Positions 37,566 through 45,748 of a DNA stretch of 64,000 nucleotides are shown here, piece after piece (the stretch's first letter is position 1; each line of letters opens with the position of its first letter). The notes under the pieces were generated by a model. The model was not told the DNA's origin. It saw only the letters and a list, made by a program, of their open reading frames with translations, and did not search any database. The position numbers were made by a program, and so were the translations under genes. Origin of the DNA: Tsuneonella sediminis (GTDB lineage: Bacteria; Pseudomonadota; Alphaproteobacteria; Sphingomonadales; Sphingomonadaceae); NCBI RefSeq assembly GCF_051912845.1, contig NZ_JBNCBU010000001.1, positions 2,061,837 through 2,125,836 on the forward strand, in the 5' to 3' direction.

Positions 37566-38722
37566 TGCCGGGATTCCGGAATTTCGACGCGGCGCGATTT
37601 CTTCGCGAGAACTGGCAGAAGCGGCCGCTCCTGATTCGCAATCCGTGGCAAGTCTGGGAGAACCCGCTCGATCCCGACGAACTGGCGGGCCTCGCGTGCG
37701 AGCCGGAAGTCGAATCCCGGCTCGTGTGCAGGACGGGAGCCGGTGGGTGGGTTCTCGAGCACGGCCCGCTTGCGCCGGACCGGTTCGGCGAACTGGGCGA
37801 TAGCCCGTGGACCCTGCTCGTCCAGTCGGTCGACCACCATGTCCCGGCAGTCGCGGGGTTGATCGAACCATTCCGCTTCCTACCCGACTGGCGCATCGAC
37901 GACGTGATGGTCAGCTATGCGACCGAAGGCGCCGGGGTCGGCCCGCATTACGACCACTACGACGTGTTCCTGATCCAGGGTCTCGGACGGCGGCGGTGGA
38001 GTATCGGCCGCCGGTGCGACGGGACCGCGCGCCTCCTGCCGCACGAGAGCCTGCGGCTGCTCGCCGATTTCGAGCCGGTCGAGGAGTGGGTTCTCGAACC
38101 TGGCGATATCCTTTATGTCCCGCCGGGTTTCGCGCACGACGGGGTGGCGGCCAGCAGCGATTGCATGACCTATTCGGTTGGTTTCCGCGCGCCGTCGCGC
38201 GGCGACCTCGTATCGGCATGGGCCGACCACGTGCTCGACACGCTGGGCGAGGACGACCGGTTCACCGACGCGGATCTCGCGGTCGCAGAGAATCCAGGCG
38301 AGATCCTGCCGGAAGCGCTTGCCCGCCTGCACGAAATGGCCACCGGAGCGCTGCTGGACCGCGACCGGTTCGCGGCATGGTTCGGCCAATACGTCACCGC
38401 GCGAAAGGACGATTCGCTGGACTGGGCGCCGGAAGACCCGCTTTCGGCCGAGGACTTCCGCCAACGGGCAGCCGGCACCATCGTCCTCGAACGCAATCCC
38501 GCAAGCCGGTTTGCGTTCATTCGAACGGACGAGGAGAGCGTGACCCTGTTCGTCGACGCAAAGGGTTATCCCTGCCGCGGCCGCGCGGCCATCCTGGCGG
38601 AGCGGATCTGCGCAGATGCGCGTATCGTCGTGGAGCCCGGCACGGCCGTTCGGGAGGAGATCGTCCGAATGATCGTCGACCTCGCAAACCGCGGCTGTCT
38701 CGCAGTCGCCGGGCAGGCCTGA
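37565..38722 (+). CDS. roxA: JmjC/cupin ribosomal oxygenase (RoxA/YcfD-like, ribosomal protein L16 arginine hydroxylase)
   Basis: A 2-oxoglutarate/Fe(II) oxygenase of 385 residues. The metal triad is visible as GVGPHYDHYDVF (His128, Asp130) and GFAHDGVA (His191), nearly the same positions as in E. coli YcfD (His125, Asp127, His187). The N-terminus FRNFDAARFLRENWQKRPLLIRNP, the SVDHHVP segment and the winged-helix-like C-terminal part (about 300-385) also fit. YcfD hydroxylates an arginine of ribosomal protein L16; this is a likely role here too. The ATG overlaps the stop of the upstream 89-aa gene by one base, so the start is well supported; longer in-frame starts would overlap two genes. Confidence 0.9.
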   Translation: MPGFRNFDAARFLRENWQKRPLLIRNPWQVWENPLDPDELAGLACEPEVESRLVCRTGAGGWVLEHGPLAPDRFGELGDSPWTLLVQSVDHHVPAVAGLIEPFRFLPDWRIDDVMVSYATEGAGVGPHYDHYDVFLIQGLGRRRWSIGRRCDGTARLLPHESLRLLADFEPVEEWVLEPGDILYVPPGFAHDGVAASSDCMTYSVGFRAPSRGDLVSAWADHVLDTLGEDDRFTDADLAVAENPGEILPEALARLHEMATGALLDRDRFAAWFGQYVTARKDDSLDWAPEDPLSAEDFRQRAAGTIVLERNPASRFAFIRTDEESVTLFVDAKGYPCRGRAAILAERICADARIVVEPGTAVREEIVRMIVDLANRGCLAVAGQA

Positions 38723-38731
38723 CCTGCCCGG
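38709..38731. terminator. Bidirectional hairpin between convergent roxA and rluE
   Basis: CCGGGCAGG and CCTGCCCGG form a perfect 9-bp stem with a 5-base loop. The hairpin spans the roxA stop codon and ends one base before the rluE stop. No T-tract follows on either side, so termination efficiency is uncertain. Confidence 0.55.
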
Positions 38732-39274
38732 TCAGACCCTCTGCCATTCGCCCGGCGCAAGACCCTCCAGCGACCATTCGCCGACCGACCAGCGGACCAG
38801 CCGCAGCGTGGGATGGCCGGCCGCGGCGGTCATCCGGCGTACCTGGCGGTTCCGGCCTTCGGTAATCGTCAGCCGAAGCCAGCTGTCGGGAACCGACTTG
38901 CGCACCCTGATCGGCGGATCGCGCGGCCAGAGCCGGGGCGGAGCAATGCGTTCGGCCACTGCGGGCCGTGTAAGCCCGTCCTTGAGGGGAACACCGCGGC
39001 GCAACGCACCGAGCGCCGCCTCATCGGGTTCGCCTTCGACCTGGGCAAGGTAGGTCTTGGACAGCTTGAAGCGCGGATCGGCAATCCTTGCCTGCATGCG
39101 GCCATCGTCGCACAGGACGAGCAGGCCCTCGCTGTCGAAATCGAGCCGGCCGGCCGGATAGAAGCCCGGCGCGTCGATGAAGCGGGCCAGCGTCGGCCGG
39201 GGCGCGCCCTGTCGCTCGTCGGTAAACTGCGACAGCACGCCATACGGCTTGTTGAACAGGATTATGCCGCTCAT
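38732..39274 (-). CDS. rluE: 23S rRNA pseudouridine synthase RluE
   Basis: Makes the single pseudouridine near position 2457 of 23S rRNA. The 180 residues align along their length with E. coli RluE: IILFNKPYGVLSQFTDE, the catalytic YPAGRLDFDSEGLLVL (Asp in RLD), RFKLSKTYLAQVEG, LWPRDPPIRVRKS and TEGRNRQVRRMTAAAGHPT. It lacks an N-terminal S4 domain, as RluE does. The ATG at 39274 is chosen because it begins exactly at the conserved first strand and overlaps the stop of the 68-aa gene by 4 nt; longer in-frame starts would be unlike the family. It is last in a leftward run with the zinc-ribbon and ABC-F genes. Confidence 0.93.
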   Translation of the reverse strand: MSGIILFNKPYGVLSQFTDERQGAPRPTLARFIDAPGFYPAGRLDFDSEGLLVLCDDGRMQARIADPRFKLSKTYLAQVEGEPDEAALGALRRGVPLKDGLTRPAVAERIAPPRLWPRDPPIRVRKSVPDSWLRLTITEGRNRQVRRMTAAAGHPTLRLVRWSVGEWSLEGLAPGEWQRV

Positions 39275-39477
39275 CCCCGCATCCCTCGCCCGGATTCTCC
39301 GCTCACCTGCGGGCGAGGGATGCGCTTGCCCTTGCGGCGACTGGTGAGATGAAACGCGCCGCAGCGGTCGCAGCGGTAATGCCGCAGGACCAGTCCGGTA
39401 AGGCCCGCTGCCGCCAGCGCCTCGGCCCCCGAACCGAAACGCCGCTTGCGGGCGCAGACGCTGAGGCGGGTCCGCAT
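39271..39477 (-). CDS. Small zinc-ribbon-like protein between ABC-F and rluE
   Basis: A very basic 68-residue protein. Cys8, Cys36, Cys39 (HYRCDRCG) and His43 (AFHLTSRR) could bind one zinc, and the C-terminal half is rich in Arg and Lys, so nucleic-acid binding is plausible. It is accepted as real because it sits exactly between two genes, 3 bases after the ABC-F stop and overlapping the rluE start by 4 nt. I do not know a characterised homologue. Its place between a translation ATPase and an rRNA-modifying enzyme suggests a ribosome- or RNA-linked role, which is inference. Confidence 0.75.
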   Translation of the reverse strand: MRTRLSVCARKRRFGSGAEALAAAGLTGLVLRHYRCDRCGAFHLTSRRKGKRIPRPQVSGESGRGMRG

Positions 39478-39480
39478 GGA

Positions 39481-41331
39481 TCAGGCCCCTGCCTTCTCCA
39501 GGTTTTCCTGGGCCTCGAGCCATTGCATCTCGGCTGCTTCCATGTCGGCTGCAACGGCTGCCCGCTCGCGCATCAGATCGGCGGGCGAGGGACCCCCGGC
39601 ACGCGGCGGTGAAGCCAGCGCCGCATCGAGCGCCGTGATCCGTTCCTGGAGCCGCGCGATCGCCTTTTCACTCTTCGTCACGTCGCTTCGGGCGAGACGC
39701 GCGGCCTCCCTGTCCTTCGCGGCTGCGCGCTTGTCCTTCTTCGGCTTCGCTGCGGGGGCGACGCGCGGCTGGTTCCTCCCCAGCACGAAGTCGATGTAGT
39801 CCTCGATGCTGCCCGAATATTCCTTGGCGGTGCCCTCGTCGACGAGGACCAGCCGGTCCGCTGTAAGTTCGACCATGTGGCGATCGTGGCTGATCAGAAT
39901 GACGGCTCCGTCGAAGGCATTGAGCGCCTGCACCAGCGCTTCGCGCGCATCGACGTCGAGGTGGTTGGTCGGCTCGTCGAGGATGAGCAGGTGCGGCGCA
40001 TCGCGGGTGATGAGCGCCAGCGCGAGGCGGGCCCGCTCGCCTCCCGACAGCTTGCCGACGAGAGTGGTGGCCTTGTGGCCGGAGAACCCGAACCGCCCAA
40101 GCTGTGCCCGTACCGCGCCGGGCGCCGCGCCCGTCATCGCGCGCGTCATGTGCTCGAGCGGGGTCCCGTCCGGCGACAGTTCCTCGACCTGGTACTGCGT
40201 GAAATAGCCCACCCGCATGCGCCCCGAAGACTGCATCGCCCCTTCGGTCGGAGCGAGTTGCGCGGCGAGAAGGCGTGCGAGCGTGGTCTTTCCGTTCCCG
40301 TTGCGACCGAGAAGCGCGATCCGGTCATCGGGATCGATCCGCAGATTGAGCCGCTTGAGGACCGGCTCGGCGCCGTAGCCGACCGCCGCCAGGTCGAGCG
40401 TTATCAACGGCGGGCGCATCGTGTCGGGGGCAGGAAAGTCGAAGCTGAGGCTTGGATCTTCGATGACCGCCGCGATCGGCTGCATCTTCGCCAGCATTTT
40501 CGCGCGCGACTGGGCCTGCCTTGCGGTGGAGGCACGGGCGCTGTTGCGCGCGACATAGTCCTGCAGCCGCGCCCGCTGCGCGTCCTGCGCGGCCCTTGCC
40601 GCGGCGATCTGCGCGGCACGCTCCGCCCGCTGCTTCTCGAAGGCATCGTAGCCGCCCGGATAGAGCGCGAGCTTGCCATCCTGGAGGTGCAGGATCGCGG
40701 TCACCACGTTGTTGAGCAAGTCGCGTTCATGGCTGATCACGATCAGCGTGCCCTGGTATGTCCGCAGGAAGTTCTCGAGCCACAGGGTCGCCTCGAGATC
40801 GAGGTGGTTCGACGGCTCGTCGAGCAGCAGGATGTCAGGGGCGGACAGGAGCAACGCGCCGAGCGCGACCCGCATCTTCCAACCCCCGGAGAAGCTGTCG
40901 AGCGGCCGCGCCTGCATGTCCTCGTCGAAGCCGAGGCCGGTCAGGATGATCGCCGCGCGCGAAGGAGCGGCGTAGGCATCGATGGCCAGCAGCCGGTCGT
41001 GGACGTCGCCGAGCCGGTCCATATCGGTGCAGGTCTCCGCCTCCGCCAGCAGCCGCGCCCGCTCGGCATCGCCTGCCAGCACCGCCTCGAAGGGGGTAAT
41101 CACGCCGCTGGGCGCCTCCTGCGCAATGTATCCCACGCGCGCGCGCCGCGGCATCTCGATCGCGCCCTGGTCGGGTTCGATTTCGCCGATCAGGGCTTTC
41201 ATGAGCGTCGACTTGCCCGCGCCGTTGCGCCCGATAAGCCCGATCCGGGCATTGGCCGGAATGGTCGCGGAGGCATCCTGCAGGATGGCGCGCCCGCCGA
41301 GACGGACGGTCAGGTTGTCGATGGCAATCAT
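39481..41331 (-). CDS. ABC-F family ATPase (Uup/YheS-like)
   Basis: A soluble 616-residue protein with two ABC domains and no membrane segments. Domain 1: GRNGAGKST (about 35-43), LDSFSGGWKMR signature, ILLLDEPSNHLD. Domain 2: GRNGNGKTT, VGKLSGGERARLALAL, LLILDEPTNHLD. Between them lies the charged linker with many Ala, Arg and Gln residues typical of ABC-F proteins, and a Lys/Ala-rich coiled-coil extension follows domain 2. ABC-F proteins bind the ribosomal E site and act as translation factors; some give antibiotic resistance, but nothing here shows that. It is upstream of the zinc-ribbon and rluE genes in the same run. Confidence 0.94.
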   Translation of the reverse strand: MIAIDNLTVRLGGRAILQDASATIPANARIGLIGRNGAGKSTLMKALIGEIEPDQGAIEMPRRARVGYIAQEAPSGVITPFEAVLAGDAERARLLAEAETCTDMDRLGDVHDRLLAIDAYAAPSRAAIILTGLGFDEDMQARPLDSFSGGWKMRVALGALLLSAPDILLLDEPSNHLDLEATLWLENFLRTYQGTLIVISHERDLLNNVVTAILHLQDGKLALYPGGYDAFEKQRAERAAQIAAARAAQDAQRARLQDYVARNSARASTARQAQSRAKMLAKMQPIAAVIEDPSLSFDFPAPDTMRPPLITLDLAAVGYGAEPVLKRLNLRIDPDDRIALLGRNGNGKTTLARLLAAQLAPTEGAMQSSGRMRVGYFTQYQVEELSPDGTPLEHMTRAMTGAAPGAVRAQLGRFGFSGHKATTLVGKLSGGERARLALALITRDAPHLLILDEPTNHLDVDAREALVQALNAFDGAVILISHDRHMVELTADRLVLVDEGTAKEYSGSIEDYIDFVLGRNQPRVAPAAKPKKDKRAAAKDREAARLARSDVTKSEKAIARLQERITALDAALASPPRAGGPSPADLMRERAAVAADMEAAEMQWLEAQENLEKAGA

Positions 41332-41412
41332 GTCGCCGCGGCCCCTAGCAGCGGGCGCCCGCTAACCCAAATGCTCGTGCGATGTGCCGCGTCCGGGTGC
41401 GAGCGGCCCTGC

Positions 41413-42813
41413 TCAGTTCCGGCTGCCCAGCAACCTGAAGCCCCATGCGGGCAGCTCGACGACGTCGCCGGCCTCGAGAACCACCGGTGCGCCCGTGCGA
41501 AACTCGGCATAGCGTCCGGCGGCGTGGGCATCGGACAGGGTCGCGCGAACCGGCCGGTCCGAGAGATTGAACAGGCCGACCACGCGGTTGCCCTCGACCG
41601 CGCGCACCCATGCGAACATCTGCGCGGGCTGGTCGGTCAGCACCGCACTCATCCTGCCGCCCCACTGGCCGTTGGCGAGCGCCGGGTTCGCATTCCGGAA
41701 GGCGATGAGGTCGCGCACCAGCGGCCCGATGTCGCACGCCTCGAGCTTCGTCCAGTCGATCGGGTCCCTCTCGAAGAACGCCAGGCGCTTGGCATTGCAC
41801 GCTTCCTGCCCGTTGTAGAGCATCGGCAGGCCTTCCCCGGTGAACGACAGGGCGAGGAAGGCGGGCAGGGCTTCCCCGAAGTTCTCGTACTGGGTGCCCT
41901 CCCACGCATTGCTGTCGTGGTTGGCGATGTAGGTCAGCCGCATTGCCTCCCTCGGCCACGCGCTCTCGTTTTCGGCGTAGTAGCCATAAAAGGCGGTCGC
42001 TTCCGCCTTGCCCTGGGCGATGCTGACCGCGGTGTGATGCCACTCCCATGCGTAGACCGCGTCGAAGGCCTTGCGGGTGAGTTCGGACGACTTCCATTCG
42101 GCCAGCATGAAGACCGGGCGGATCGCCTCGAGCCGGGCGCGTTCCTTTTCCCAGAAGTCCAGCGGGACGTAACCGGCCACGTCGGCGCGGAAGCCGTCCA
42201 CGCCATAGTCGCGGACCCACATCTCCATCGCCTTGCCGACGTGTTCGCGCACGCCGGGCTTGGACCAGTCGAGGTCGATGATGTCCGACCAGTCCCACCA
42301 GGGGGTGGGGCGGAAATCGCCCTTCCAGTCCTTCTCGTACCAGTCGGGATGCTCCTTCGCCAGCGGGTGGTCCCATGCGGTGTGGTTGGCGACCCAGTCG
42401 AGGATCACGCGGAACCCCTGTGCGTGGGCCGCGTCGACGAAGCGCCTGAAGTCCTCCTTGGTGCCGAATTCGGGGTTCACGTCGTAATAGTCGCGCACCG
42501 AGTAGGGGCTGCCGAGCGTGCCCTTGCGGTTCTCGACCCCGATCGGATGGATCGGCATGAGCCAGAGCACGTTGACACCCAGCGCCTTCAGTCGGGGAAG
42601 CTGCTTCTCGGCGGCGGCGAAAGTGCCTTCGGGCGTGAACTGGCGGGTGTTGATCTGGTAAAGGACGGCATCCTTCGACCATTCCGGGTGATGGACCGTC
42701 GAATAGGGTTCGGGCTGCCACACTGCGGCATCGTCATCGACGTCGGCATGCACGGGCTGAGCGAAGGCGAGGGCAAGAGCAAGAGCGGTCGGAGCCGCGA
42801 TCACGTGCTTCAT
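41413..42813 (-). CDS. Periplasmic GH13 alpha-amylase
   Basis: A secreted 466-residue retaining alpha-glucan hydrolase. The signal peptide is MKHVIAAPTALALALAFAQPVHAD. The GH13 barrel is complete: ILDWVANHT, GFRADVAG (nucleophile Asp211), VFMLAEWK (acid/base Glu239) and YIANHDSN (Asp300), with a small beta domain at the end (VVELPAWGFRLLG). The start at 42813 gives the signal peptide and has AAAGGA 7 bases upstream; earlier in-frame starts would lie inside the MFS gene. It follows the MFS transporter with a 2-base gap and so belongs to the leftward arm of the alpha-glucan locus. It probably trims maltodextrins in the periplasm. Confidence 0.93.
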   Translation of the reverse strand: MKHVIAAPTALALALAFAQPVHADVDDDAAVWQPEPYSTVHHPEWSKDAVLYQINTRQFTPEGTFAAAEKQLPRLKALGVNVLWLMPIHPIGVENRKGTLGSPYSVRDYYDVNPEFGTKEDFRRFVDAAHAQGFRVILDWVANHTAWDHPLAKEHPDWYEKDWKGDFRPTPWWDWSDIIDLDWSKPGVREHVGKAMEMWVRDYGVDGFRADVAGYVPLDFWEKERARLEAIRPVFMLAEWKSSELTRKAFDAVYAWEWHHTAVSIAQGKAEATAFYGYYAENESAWPREAMRLTYIANHDSNAWEGTQYENFGEALPAFLALSFTGEGLPMLYNGQEACNAKRLAFFERDPIDWTKLEACDIGPLVRDLIAFRNANPALANGQWGGRMSAVLTDQPAQMFAWVRAVEGNRVVGLFNLSDRPVRATLSDAHAAGRYAEFRTGAPVVLEAGDVVELPAWGFRLLGSRN

Positions 42814-42815
42814 GA

Positions 42816-44324
42816 TCAGGTCCTTTGCGGGATTACGGCGGCGACTCGGGTCATCGCCAGCGCGGCGACCAACCAGGCCGCCGCGGCGAACAGCATCGTC
42901 CACACCGGATCTCCGGGAAAGGCATGCTTCATGATCGTGCCCATGACGGTCGCGACGAGAAGCTGCGGGACGACGATGAACACGTTGAACAGCCCCATAT
43001 AAATGCCGAGTTTCGCCTGCGGCAGGTTCGAGGCGAGAATGGCATAGGGCATGGCGAGAATGCTGGCCCACGCGATGCCGATGCCGACTTCGGCGATCAA
43101 CAGCGCCTGGGCGTCGCGCACGAAGAAGAACATCGCGAAGCCCGCTGCACCCAGCGCCAGGCAGATCGAATGCGTGGTAACCTGTCCGAAGCGGCGCGCC
43201 AGCCACGGTAGCAGCGCCAGCGCCGCGATCGCGGCGACCCCGTTGTAGACCGTGAACAGCACGTTCACCCAGTTGGCGCCCTCGTTATAGGCGGGGCTGG
43301 CGGTGTCGGTACTTCCGAATACGTACTGGGTTACCACGGGCGTGGTGTTGATCCACATGATGAACAGCGCGCTCCAGCTGAAGAACTGGACCAGCGCGAG
43401 GCGTTTCATGACAGGGGGCATGCCCGCAAAGTCGCCGACGATCTGGGTGAGCATCCCGTTCACCCGACCTTGCTTGGCGAGCGAAATCGCGACCGCGCTC
43501 AGCAGGCCGTATGCGGCGAGCAGGGCGCCCAGAAGATAGACCTCTTTCTCGAGTTCCAGCGCGCCTACCGACAGCGCAACGAGACCGCCCGCGGCGATCC
43601 ACGCGGCGCATGACAGGTAGCTCTTGGCCGCGAGCGCGCGCACCGGCTGCTCGAGCGGTGCATCACCCGAACCGGCGAAGGCCGCTTGCTCTTCGGGCGA
43701 GTATTCCCGCGTGGTCACGACCGTCCAGAGAACCGCAAGAAAAAGCGCCGCGCCCCCGACCCAGAAGCTCCACCGCACGGTGTCCGGCAGCGAGCCCTCG
43801 GGCGCGACGTTGGCGACGCCGAGGTGCTCGAGAAGCCATGGAAAGATCGATCCGACGACCGCGCCCGCTCCGATGAAGGCGGTCTGCACGGCATAGCCCG
43901 CCGCGTGCTGGTCGGTCCGCAGCATGTCGCCGACGAAGGCGCGGAAAGGCTCCATCGAGATGTTGAGGCTCGCGTCGAGAAGCCACAGCAGGGCCGCCGC
44001 GAACAGGAGTGGCGCTCCGAACGCGGGAGCAAGCGGCATGAGGAACAGCGAGAACGCGGCGAGCACCGCGCCGACGAGGAAGTAGGGCCTGCGGCGCCCG
44101 AGCCGGTTCCAGGTGCGATCGCTCAAGTGGCCGATTATCGGCTGGACCAGAAGTCCGGTCAGCGGCGCGGCGACCCACAGTGCGGGCAGATCGTCCATGC
44201 TTGCGCCGAGGGTCTGGAAGACCCGGCTCATGTTGCCGTTCTGCAGCGCGAAGCCGATCTGGATGCCGAAGAACCCGAAGCTCATGTTCCAGAGGGCCGC
44301 AAAGCCCTGACGCGGTTTTTCCAT
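42816..44324 (-). CDS. MFS sugar transporter, SLC45/maltose-type
   Basis: An inner-membrane carrier of 502 residues with about 12 hydrophobic segments. The N-terminus NMSFGFFGIQIGFALQNGNMSRVFQTLGA and the loop GHLSDRTWNRLGRRRPYFLVGA are characteristic of the MFS sugar/cation symporter group found in alpha-glucan loci of Caulobacter and sphingomonads, usually proposed to carry maltose or maltodextrins. It is followed 2 bases later by the periplasmic amylase and preceded by a LacI-type operator candidate, so it is probably induced with the rest of the locus. The substrate is inferred from context. Confidence 0.92.
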   Translation of the reverse strand: MEKPRQGFAALWNMSFGFFGIQIGFALQNGNMSRVFQTLGASMDDLPALWVAAPLTGLLVQPIIGHLSDRTWNRLGRRRPYFLVGAVLAAFSLFLMPLAPAFGAPLLFAAALLWLLDASLNISMEPFRAFVGDMLRTDQHAAGYAVQTAFIGAGAVVGSIFPWLLEHLGVANVAPEGSLPDTVRWSFWVGGAALFLAVLWTVVTTREYSPEEQAAFAGSGDAPLEQPVRALAAKSYLSCAAWIAAGGLVALSVGALELEKEVYLLGALLAAYGLLSAVAISLAKQGRVNGMLTQIVGDFAGMPPVMKRLALVQFFSWSALFIMWINTTPVVTQYVFGSTDTASPAYNEGANWVNVLFTVYNGVAAIAALALLPWLARRFGQVTTHSICLALGAAGFAMFFFVRDAQALLIAEVGIGIAWASILAMPYAILASNLPQAKLGIYMGLFNVFIVVPQLLVATVMGTIMKHAFPGDPVWTMLFAAAAWLVAALAMTRVAAVIPQRT

Positions 44325-44411
44325 CGCGCGGCGATCCTTCCCTAGACCGGGGCGGCTCGGGCCACCCTCTCAGGGTGCCGGGCTGGCGCAATGCGGCCCG
44401 CCCGGCAACAA

Positions 44412-44423
44412 ACATACGAATGT
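44412..44423. promoter_or_regulatory. Candidate LacI-family operator upstream of the MFS-amylase arm
   Basis: ACATACGAATGT is palindromic except for one base pair and matches the CATACGTATG pattern seen before the TonB gene. It lies between the lacI stop and the MFS start, 88 bases upstream of the MFS ATG. A small hairpin (CACCCT-CTC-AGGGTG, 44363-44377) lies between it and the MFS gene and may end lacI transcription or shape the leader. Confidence 0.5.
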
Positions 44424-44430
44424 ATACCGT

Positions 44431-45468
44431 TCAGGCTGGCCCCGTGCTCGCCCGCACGACGAGCCGGGTAGGGAGGCGCGGGTCTGGCCTGGGGCGGCCT
44501 TCGATATCGGCGAGCAGCGTATCGACGAGCCGTTCCCCCGCACCGCGCATGTCCTGCATCACCGTCGTCAGCGGCGGGCGGGTGAGACTGGCGGCGGGGA
44601 TGTCGTCGAACCCGACGACCGCAACGTCGTCCGGAACGATGCGCCCGGATTCCGACAGGGCGCGCATGGCGCCGATCGCGATCAGGTCGGATGCGGCGAA
44701 GACGGCATCGAACGAAGCGCCCGACGCGATCAGGCTCTGCGCCGCCGCGAAGCCGGCTTCCTCGCTTGTCAGCGCGTCGCGCTGGAGCGCAAGGTCGGGC
44801 TCCTCTCCCGCGTCGCGCAGCGCGCTGCACAGTCCTTCGTAGCGACTGGCGAATTCGGGATAGTGGGCATCGGCGTGTCCGATAAACGCTATCCGCCGCC
44901 GCCCGCGGCCGATGAGGTGCGCCCCGGCCACCCTGCCGGCCTCGAAGTTGTCGGACCCCACGGTGCCTCCCGCGACGTCCGACGACACCGATCCCCAGCG
45001 GGCGAAGTGGGTGCCCTGCCGGCGGAGCTGCCCGAGCCTTTCCTGGTAAATCGTCCAGTCGCCGTAACCCAGCAGGATCAGGCCGTCGGCGCGGTGCGAA
45101 TCCTGGTAGCGCACGTGCCAGTCGTCCTCGAGCCGCTGGAACGAGATCAGGAGATCGAGCCCGCGATTGGCGGCCGCGCGGGTGATCGACCCCAGCATCG
45201 CCAGAAAGAACGGGTTGATCATGCTCTCGTCGGGCGTGGGGTCCTCGAAGAAAAGAAGCGCAATGGTGTTCGACCGCTGCGAGCGCAGCGAACTGGCGTT
45301 CTTGTCGACGGTGTAGTTGAGCTCGCTGGCGATCCTCTCGATCCGTTCGCGAGTGGCCGGACTGACCGAGCGGTCGCCGCGCAGCGCGCGGCTGACGGTG
45401 GGCTGCGATACACCCGCAGCGTAGGCGATATCGAAACTCGTCGGCCGACCAGTCGGCTTGCGACCCAT
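44431..45468 (-). CDS. LacI-family transcriptional regulator of the alpha-glucan locus
   Basis: A 345-residue repressor. The N-terminal helix-turn-helix and hinge read SFDIAYAAGVSQPTVSRALRG and NYTVDKNASSLRSQRSNTI, classical LacI features, and the rest is a periplasmic-binding-protein-like sensor domain (VGSDNFEAGRVAGAHLI, FAASDLIAIGAMRAL, VAVVGFDDIPAASLTRPPLTTV). The ATG at 45468 is chosen because it places the HTH at the right distance and has GGAG 8 bases upstream; an in-frame ATG at 45534 would add an unrelated Arg-rich tail. It lies between the two divergent arms, so it probably represses both and responds to maltose or a maltodextrin. Confidence 0.92.
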   Translation of the reverse strand: MGRKPTGRPTSFDIAYAAGVSQPTVSRALRGDRSVSPATRERIERIASELNYTVDKNASSLRSQRSNTIALLFFEDPTPDESMINPFFLAMLGSITRAAANRGLDLLISFQRLEDDWHVRYQDSHRADGLILLGYGDWTIYQERLGQLRRQGTHFARWGSVSSDVAGGTVGSDNFEAGRVAGAHLIGRGRRRIAFIGHADAHYPEFASRYEGLCSALRDAGEEPDLALQRDALTSEEAGFAAAQSLIASGASFDAVFAASDLIAIGAMRALSESGRIVPDDVAVVGFDDIPAASLTRPPLTTVMQDMRGAGERLVDTLLADIEGRPRPDPRLPTRLVVRASTGPA

Positions 45469-45610
45469 ATCCGTCTCCCGGCCGCGCGGAGCGGCTCGAC
45501 GACCGAGCATAGGCCGGCGTGGGGAGGCTTTCAATTCGACGAAATTTTCCGTGCGAAGGCGTTGCGCTCAAACAACTATTCGCGCCTGGACCGCGCCGCG
45601 CGTGGCGATA

Positions 45611-45622
45611 GTATACGTATGC
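45611..45622. promoter_or_regulatory. Candidate LacI-family operator upstream of the TonB receptor
   Basis: GTATACGTATGC has a perfect 8-bp palindromic core, ATACGTAT, with a central CG as usual for LacI-type sites. It lies 127 bases before the TonB start and 143 bases before the divergent lacI start, and resembles the site at 44412. The intervening sequence up to 45748 holds no gene; AAGGGGAGAG just before the TonB ATG is its ribosome-binding site. Confidence 0.55.
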
Positions 45623-45748
45623 CGTATTCCACTCCGGCCCTCTCCCCCCGTATCTGTCCGCCCGATCACCCCGCTCGAGGAGCCGCGGGACTGACTTTAT
45701 GAACGATCGGTGGCGCCAGACCACCGGACTAAGGGGAGAGAGTTCGAA

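Noticed and set aside
41350..41363. A 14-bp perfect palindrome between the ABC-F and amylase genes
   Set aside because: It has no loop or T-tract and is GC-only apart from its ends; it may be chance in GC-rich DNA, so it is not called as a terminator or operator.
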